From positions 2,232,001 to 2,296,000 of the forward strand of contig NZ_CP119127.1 in the NCBI RefSeq assembly GCF_030128825.1: 64,000 nt of DNA, in the 5' to 3' direction. The DNA comes from Sphingobium sp. WTD-1. GTDB lineage: Bacteria; Pseudomonadota; Alphaproteobacteria; Sphingomonadales; Sphingomonadaceae. Shown here piece by piece: positions 59,547-64,000 of this stretch. Under the pieces are notes generated by a model. The model searched no databases and had not been told where the DNA came from. It worked only from the letters and a program-made list of their open reading frames with translations. Made by a program: the position numbers and the translations under genes. Each line of letters begins with the position of its first letter. Within the stretch, counting starts at the first letter, position 1.

Positions 59547-62183
59547 TTAGAACCTGAAGTCGATGCGCGCGTAATAATAGCCGCCGGCCGTGCCATAGGG
59601 GCCATGGCCATAGGGGCTGTCATAGGAACCCGAGCCGTTGATGTAGGGCGACTGGCTGACCGGTACGGTCACGCCCTTGAGCAGCTTGGGCACTTCCGGC
59701 TTCTGGTTGAACAGATTGTTCGCACCCAGCGAGAAGGTGACAGCGTCGGTGAAGTCGTAGCTCACTTCCAGATCGGTGATCGGAGCGGCCTTGACCACGC
59801 CCTTGAAGTAGAGCTGGTCTGCACCGCCGGCGCCGTCCTGGATCAGGAAGCCGCCTTCGGGGACGATGATCGCACCGCTACTGTCGCGTGCGGTGAAGCC
59901 CGGCCGGATCAGCATGCTGGTCTTGCCATAATAGGTTTCACGCAGGTTCAGGCTGAACGGGCCGCTCTTGAACAGGGCGCCGAATACGACCTTATAGTCG
60001 GGCGTCGAGTCTTCGATATTGCTTTCCGATGCCGCGTTGAACAGCGGATAGCCGACCTTGTTGTTGGTGATCTTCGTCTTGTTATAGTTGGCGTTGAGCG
60101 ACAGGTTGAGCGAACCGAAGTCCAGCGCCACCGGATAGGAGGCCGAGAAGTCGATACCCATCGTCCGGGTGTTGATGCCGTTGGTGAAGCTCTGCACGCC
60201 GACGGTCTGGAGCGCGGTATCAAGCACGATGCCCGCCGCCGCCAGCGCATCGAAGATCGCAGCCGCGCCCGGCTGGACAACGCCACCCTGAACCGCGTTA
60301 CGCGATGCTGTAGCGGTGATGCGATCCTTGATCTTGATCATATAGGCATCGACCGTGACTGCCAGCTTGGGCACCGGACGCACGACGAAACCGGCCGAGA
60401 AATTCTTCGACTTTTCCGGGCCGAGCGGACCGAAGCCGAGCAGCTGGGCGGCCGGGGTGCCGGCAGGCAGCTGGGCGACGGCGCTGGTCGGGCCGACGTT
60501 GATGGTCGAATATTTCTGTTCGGCCAGCGTCGGTGCGCGGAAGCCGGTGCTGGCCGTGCCGCGGATCGCGAAGGCATCGCTGAAGTCGTAGCGGGTGGTG
60601 ATCTTGCCGATCAGCGTGTCGCCAAAGTCGCTATAATCTTCATAGCGGCCGGCAAGGTCGACGCTCCAGCCATCGACCGGCTCGGCGATGAAGTTGACAT
60701 AGCCGGCCTTGGAATTGCGGGTGTAGCGGCCCGCGTCGGTCGCCTTGTAGCCCGGGAAGGACTGAACACCGGTCTTGTAGGTCGAGTAGAAATCGCCCTG
60801 GACGATTTCATACATGTCCTTGCGATATTCACCGCCGAAGGCGAAGGTCAGCGGACCGGCCATGCCGACGTCGAATTCCTTGCGTATGTCGGCGTTGACC
60901 GTGGTCTGGCTCAGGCGGAAGCCGCCGTCATAGGCCTTGTCGGGCGTGTTGGGCGTGCCGATGCCGGCGAGCGCTGCGGCATAGCTTTCCTGCCAGACTT
61001 CGCGATGGGCCGACTTCTCGGTCCAGATCTCGTTCTTCTGATAGCCATAGGTGCCGCTGACGTCATAGGTCCAGTCACTGCCGAAATCGCCCTTGGCGCC
61101 GACGGTGAAGCTATATTCATCCTCGATCACATGCTGAAGCGGGACCATGCCGTAGGTGCCGGTGTCGCCATAGCAGATGCTGGGATCATAGGCGGCAGAG
61201 GTGACGCTGCCGCCCAGGTTGCCGGTTTCGTAACAGATGCGCTTGGGATGGCGATAGCCCTGCTTGGCCCAGCCTTCGCGGCGGGAGACATCACCGAAGG
61301 CATAGAGTTCGACGCCGCCGAAATCATAGCCGGCGTTGAAGAAGGCGACGTTCAGTTCCGACTTGGGCTGGCCGCCATTGATGTTGGCCAGCGCGTCGCC
61401 GGCCAGGTTCGACCATTGGGCCGGGGCGTTGGGCTGGAGCGTGCCGTCGAGCTGGGTGACCTGGACCTGGCCCTTGCCGAGCGTGGTATAGTCCTGGCGG
61501 CGATGGAACAGGGTGAGGTCGAAATAGCCGTCCTCGCCCAGTTTGAAGCCGACATTGCCCGAGGCGGAGAAGAGTTCGCCCTGGCTGTTATAATATTGAC
61601 CGCCGGTCACCTTGAAGGTGCCGCCTTCGGTCTGGTCCTTGAGGATGAAGTTGATGACGCCGGCGATCGCGTCGGTGCCATAGACGGCGGCGGCGCCTTC
61701 CTGGAACACTTCGACCTGCTTGATCGCGTCTGGCGGAATGAGGTCGATGCTGGGCGCGGCCGAGCCGGAGAAGGCGCCGAGCACCTGAAGGATGCCGTTG
61801 CCGTGGCGGCGCTTGCCGTTGACCAGAACCAGCGTGTGGTTCGGCGACAGGCCGCGCAGACGGGCCGACAGCGAGAAGCTGGACATGTCGGTGCCCTGCG
61901 TCTGCGCCGTGAAGCTGGGCACGATCTGGGTCAGCACCTGATTCATGTTGGGCTGGCCGACGCGGCTGATCGCGTCTTCGCTCAGCACCTGGATCGGCGC
62001 TGCGGATTCCGCGGCGGACATGCCGATGGCGCGGGTGCCGGTAACGATGATGGCGGCGCCGTCGTCGACCTGCGGTTGCTGCGGTGCTTCCTGCGCAATT
62101 GCAGCAGCGGACCAGGACGAAGCGGCGATCAGTGATAGTTTAAGAGCGGATAATCTTGTCATTCTATGCCCCCTGTTATGCAT
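59547..62183 (-). CDS. TonB-dependent outer-membrane receptor
   Basis: An 878-residue receptor. A signal peptide (to about residue 30) is followed by a plug domain beginning AAIIVTGTRAIGMSAAESAAPIQ, with FSLSARLRGLSPNHTLVLVNG and QVEVFQEGAAAVYGTDAIAG, and a barrel ending in RIDFRF, the aromatic C-terminal signature. The RGLSPNHTLVLVNGKRRH type of plug is typical of large sphingomonad and xanthomonad receptors for unknown ligands. The neighbouring Tat-exported PLP enzymes and RidA suggest an amino-group-containing ligand. Upstream, a 228-base AT-rich stretch (62184-62411) holds the promoter region. Confidence 0.88.
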   Translation of the reverse strand: MHNRGHRMTRLSALKLSLIAASSWSAAAIAQEAPQQPQVDDGAAIIVTGTRAIGMSAAESAAPIQVLSEDAISRVGQPNMNQVLTQIVPSFTAQTQGTDMSSFSLSARLRGLSPNHTLVLVNGKRRHGNGILQVLGAFSGSAAPSIDLIPPDAIKQVEVFQEGAAAVYGTDAIAGVINFILKDQTEGGTFKVTGGQYYNSQGELFSASGNVGFKLGEDGYFDLTLFHRRQDYTTLGKGQVQVTQLDGTLQPNAPAQWSNLAGDALANINGGQPKSELNVAFFNAGYDFGGVELYAFGDVSRREGWAKQGYRHPKRICYETGNLGGSVTSAAYDPSICYGDTGTYGMVPLQHVIEDEYSFTVGAKGDFGSDWTYDVSGTYGYQKNEIWTEKSAHREVWQESYAAALAGIGTPNTPDKAYDGGFRLSQTTVNADIRKEFDVGMAGPLTFAFGGEYRKDMYEIVQGDFYSTYKTGVQSFPGYKATDAGRYTRNSKAGYVNFIAEPVDGWSVDLAGRYEDYSDFGDTLIGKITTRYDFSDAFAIRGTASTGFRAPTLAEQKYSTINVGPTSAVAQLPAGTPAAQLLGFGPLGPEKSKNFSAGFVVRPVPKLAVTVDAYMIKIKDRITATASRNAVQGGVVQPGAAAIFDALAAAGIVLDTALQTVGVQSFTNGINTRTMGIDFSASYPVALDFGSLNLSLNANYNKTKITNNKVGYPLFNAASESNIEDSTPDYKVVFGALFKSGPFSLNLRETYYGKTSMLIRPGFTARDSSGAIIVPEGGFLIQDGAGGADQLYFKGVVKAAPITDLEVSYDFTDAVTFSLGANNLFNQKPEVPKLLKGVTVPVSQSPYINGSGSYDSPYGHGPYGTAGGYYYARIDFRF

Positions 62184-62411
62184 TATCGTGACACAGGGGA
62201 AAACGAGGCTTGGCGAAATAACCTCTATTGCAGTGCAAAAATTATGACGTGAAATGAAATATTTCTGCTTTGTATCTAATGCCGGATTCGCCAGGTTATT
62301 TTAGATTCGCAATGTTTTTCAAATGACAAGGTTGGATGCATCGTGATGCATTTTGCAATCAACTGGTATGGCGGGTTTTTGGTCGTTGTTCGTTGTTGAT
62401 TTACTTGTGCC

Positions 62412-63038
62412 TCATTCGCCCTTGGCCATGGCGATGAGCTTGCGGGCTTCCGCGCCGGTCCAGTCCATGGCTCCGACCACGCGCGCAACCTCCTTGCCCT
62501 TGGCATCATAAAGGACGGTGGTCGGCAGGACGCCGGTGGCATAGCCCAGGCCCAGCTTGTTCTCGGGATCGGTCCAGCCCTTGAGGTGGGGCAGCTTGTG
62601 CTTGGCGAAGAAGGGCCTGATCGCGGCCTGGCCCTGCACGTCCTGCGAGATCGTCAATACCGCCAGACTCCTGTCACCTTCGCTGTCACTTTGCGCGGCG
62701 AAGGCGTCGAGCGTCGGCATCTCCGCCACGCAGGGCGCGCACCAGGTCGCCCAGAGATTGACCAGCAGCGGCCGGCCGGCAAAGTCCTGCAGGGTTGCTG
62801 TGCCGCCCTGCGGATTTTCGAACGCGAAGGTCGGCGCGGGCGTGCCCGCCTTGCTGCGGTCGATCGTGTAGTTGAATTCGCCCTTGGCGCTGCCGCCGGC
62901 AGCGGGTTGCACTTCGTCGCCCGTCACCTCGCCGCTGGCGCTCGCATTGGCTTGCCCCGCGGGCGGGGATTGCCTATCGCATGCCGCCAGCCCAGCCAGC
63001 AGGAGCAGTGTCATTACCGAGCGCAAGGACGATATCAT
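62412..63038 (-). CDS. TlpA-like thiol-disulfide oxidoreductase lipoprotein
   Basis: A 208-residue lipoprotein: leader [12 protein letters not shown] with the lipidated cysteine at 20, a low-complexity linker, then a TlpA/ResA-type thioredoxin fold with [13 protein letters not shown] (Cys100 and Cys103) and [17 protein letters not shown] containing the cis-proline TT loop. It reduces disulfides in the periplasm, often for cytochrome c maturation. The ATG at 63038-63036 shares CATG with the argH start on the other strand; GGAG lies 10 bases upstream. An internal ATG at 63014 has no ribosome binding site. Confidence 0.85.
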   Translation of the reverse strand: MISSLRSVMTLLLLAGLAACDRQSPPAGQANASASGEVTGDEVQPAAGGSAKGEFNYTIDRSKAGTPAPTFAFENPQGGTATLQDFAGRPLLVNLWATWCAPCVAEMPTLDAFAAQSDSEGDRSLAVLTISQDVQGQAAIRPFFAKHKLPHLKGWTDPENKLGLGYATGVLPTTVLYDAKGKEVARVVGAMDWTGAEARKLIAMAKGE

Positions 63039-64000
63039 GGAAGCAGGCTCCAACAGCATGTGGGGTGGCCGGTTCGCGGCCGGCCCGGCATCGATCATGC
63101 GTGAGATAAATGCCTCCATCCCCTTCGACAAGCGCTTGTGGAAACAGGATATCGCCGGCTCCAAGGCGCATGTCGCGATGCTGGCCAAGCAGGGCATCGT
63201 CGATGGCGAGGATGCGCAGGCGATCACCGAGGGTCTGAACCGGATCGCGGCGGAATATGAAGCCAATGGCGTTCCGGTCAATCTGGACCTGGAAGATATC
63301 CACATGGTCACGGAGTCGCGGCTGGCCGAACTGATCGGCCCGGCCGCCGGCCGCCTGCACACCGCGCGCAGCCGCAACGACCAGGTTGCGACCGATTTCC
63401 GCCTGTGGGTCCGCGATGCCATGGATGAAGTGATGGCGGGCCTGGCCGGGTTGCAGCAGGCGCTGCTCGCTCGCGCCGAGGAGCATGTCGATGCGGTGAT
63501 GCCGGGCTTCACCCATCTCCAGTCGGCGCAGCCGGTGACTCTGGGCCATCATCTGATGGCCTATTATGAAATGGTGCGCCGCGACCGCAGCCGCTTTGCC
63601 GATGCGCGCGTGCGCCTGGACGAATGTCCGCTGGGCGCCGCTGCGCTGGCCGGCACCGGCTTCCCGATCGACCGCCATGCCACGGCGGCGGCGCTGGGCT
63701 TTGCCAAGCCGACCGACAACAGCCTGGACAGCGTGTCCGACCGCGACTTCGCGCTCGACTATCTGATGGCCGCGACCCAGGCATCGCTGCATCTGTCGCG
63801 CCTGGCCGAGGAATTCATCATCTGGGCGAGCCAGCCCTTCGGCTTCGTCAAGCTGCCCGACGCCTATTCGACCGGCAGCTCGATCATGCCGCAGAAGCGC
63901 AATCCCGACGCGGCCGAACTGGTGCGCGGCCATGCCGGCCGCATCATGGGCTGCATGAATGCGCTGTGCGTGACGATGAAGGGCCTGCCCCTCGCCTATT
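63037..64000 (+). CDS. argH: Argininosuccinate lyase, N-terminal part (runs off right edge)
   Basis: 321 codons lie in the window and continue beyond it. The protein starts [17 protein letters not shown], includes [37 protein letters not shown] and the fumarase-family signature [11 protein letters not shown] at 280-290, so it is argininosuccinate lyase, the last enzyme of arginine synthesis. AAGGA at 63025-63029, inside the divergent TlpA-like gene, is the ribosome binding site with seven-base spacing. A second ATG at 63058 would remove seven residues, but an N-terminal tail before MWGGRF is common in Alphaproteobacteria. Confidence 0.95.
   Translation, partial: MEAGSNSMWGGRFAAGPASIMREINASIPFDKRLWKQDIAGSKAHVAMLAKQGIVDGEDAQAITEGLNRIAAEYEANGVPVNLDLEDIHMVTESRLAELIGPAAGRLHTARSRNDQVATDFRLWVRDAMDEVMAGLAGLQQALLARAEEHVDAVMPGFTHLQSAQPVTLGHHLMAYYEMVRRDRSRFADARVRLDECPLGAAALAGTGFPIDRHATAAALGFAKPTDNSLDSVSDRDFALDYLMAATQASLHLSRLAEEFIIWASQPFGFVKLPDAYSTGSSIMPQKRNPDAAELVRGHAGRIMGCMNALCVTMKGLPLAY

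Noticed and set aside
59298..62135. 945-codon plus-strand open frame opposite the second TonB receptor
   Set aside because: Shadow frame; the minus strand encodes a complete signal peptide, plug and barrel.
1..64000. tRNA or rRNA genes, riboswitches upstream of the purine and receptor genes
   Set aside because: No T-loop pattern with matching acceptor stems, no rRNA sequence and no conserved riboswitch core was found by eye.

Overview
The window looks like a chromosome segment of a sphingomonad (Alphaproteobacteria, Sphingomonadaceae, probably Sphingobium or a close relative). The evidence is the very high GC at third codon positions, the gene content (NepR-like anti-sigma factor, CtrA-clade style hdaA, large TonB-dependent receptors, short membrane-anchored cytochrome c, DUF2141 and DUF2239 proteins) and the dispersed palindromic repeats typical of this group. 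No rRNA, tRNA or CRISPR array was seen. Genus-level placement is inference.

Layout. 1-12.5 kb: partial ParD-type antitoxin, S10 carboxypeptidase, ClC antiporter with a 58-residue membrane protein, outer-membrane barrel, TPR protein, adenine deaminase, then a minus-strand cluster of patatin phospholipase, 3-hydroxybutyrate dehydrogenase, a second SDR and a luciferase-like oxidoreductase. 12.5-20 kb: orphan NepR-like gene with its own EcfG-type promoter, glnE, bcp, DUF455, M23 peptidase, erpA, xthA, DUF2239, YdeI-like. 20-22.3 kb: a patch of small unknown genes, repeats and an IS5-family element that splits a 74-residue membrane protein. 22.3-31 kb: bestrophin, LysR regulator, TonB receptor plus acetylesterase with an operator-like array, acyltransferase-like protein, desaturase, sodC. 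31-49.8 kb: core housekeeping, comprising thpR, lptGF, lipid kinase, the DUF2066-hdaA-ppk-ppx operon, purM and a purN-YjbR fusion, OmpA lipoprotein, CNNM/CorC protein, cytochrome c and prephenate dehydratase.

49.8-53 kb is an AT-richer accessory island. It holds an intact DUF262 (ParB/Srx-fold) gene and, overlapping it downstream, a HEPN-family gene (MAE_28990/MAE_18760-like) split by a second copy of the same IS. Removing the IS and one TA duplication restores a continuous 219-codon frame, and the insertion separates the N-terminal part from the RxxxxH active-site motif. This looks like a two-gene conflict or defence module whose presumed effector has been recently inactivated.

53-64 kb: sterol-desaturase-like and DUF2141 genes, a proteostasis trio (cnoX, Lon-substrate-binding-domain protein, Trm112-like), then a minus-strand group of TonB receptor, two twin-arginine-exported PLP enzymes and a secreted RidA, which together suggest a periplasmic amino-group chemistry module. 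The window ends with a TlpA-like lipoprotein divergent from a partial argH; their start codons share the same CATG.

Many genes are translationally coupled (ATGA, GTGA or TTGA overlaps), and several starts are GTG or TTG, chosen from visible ribosome binding sites.
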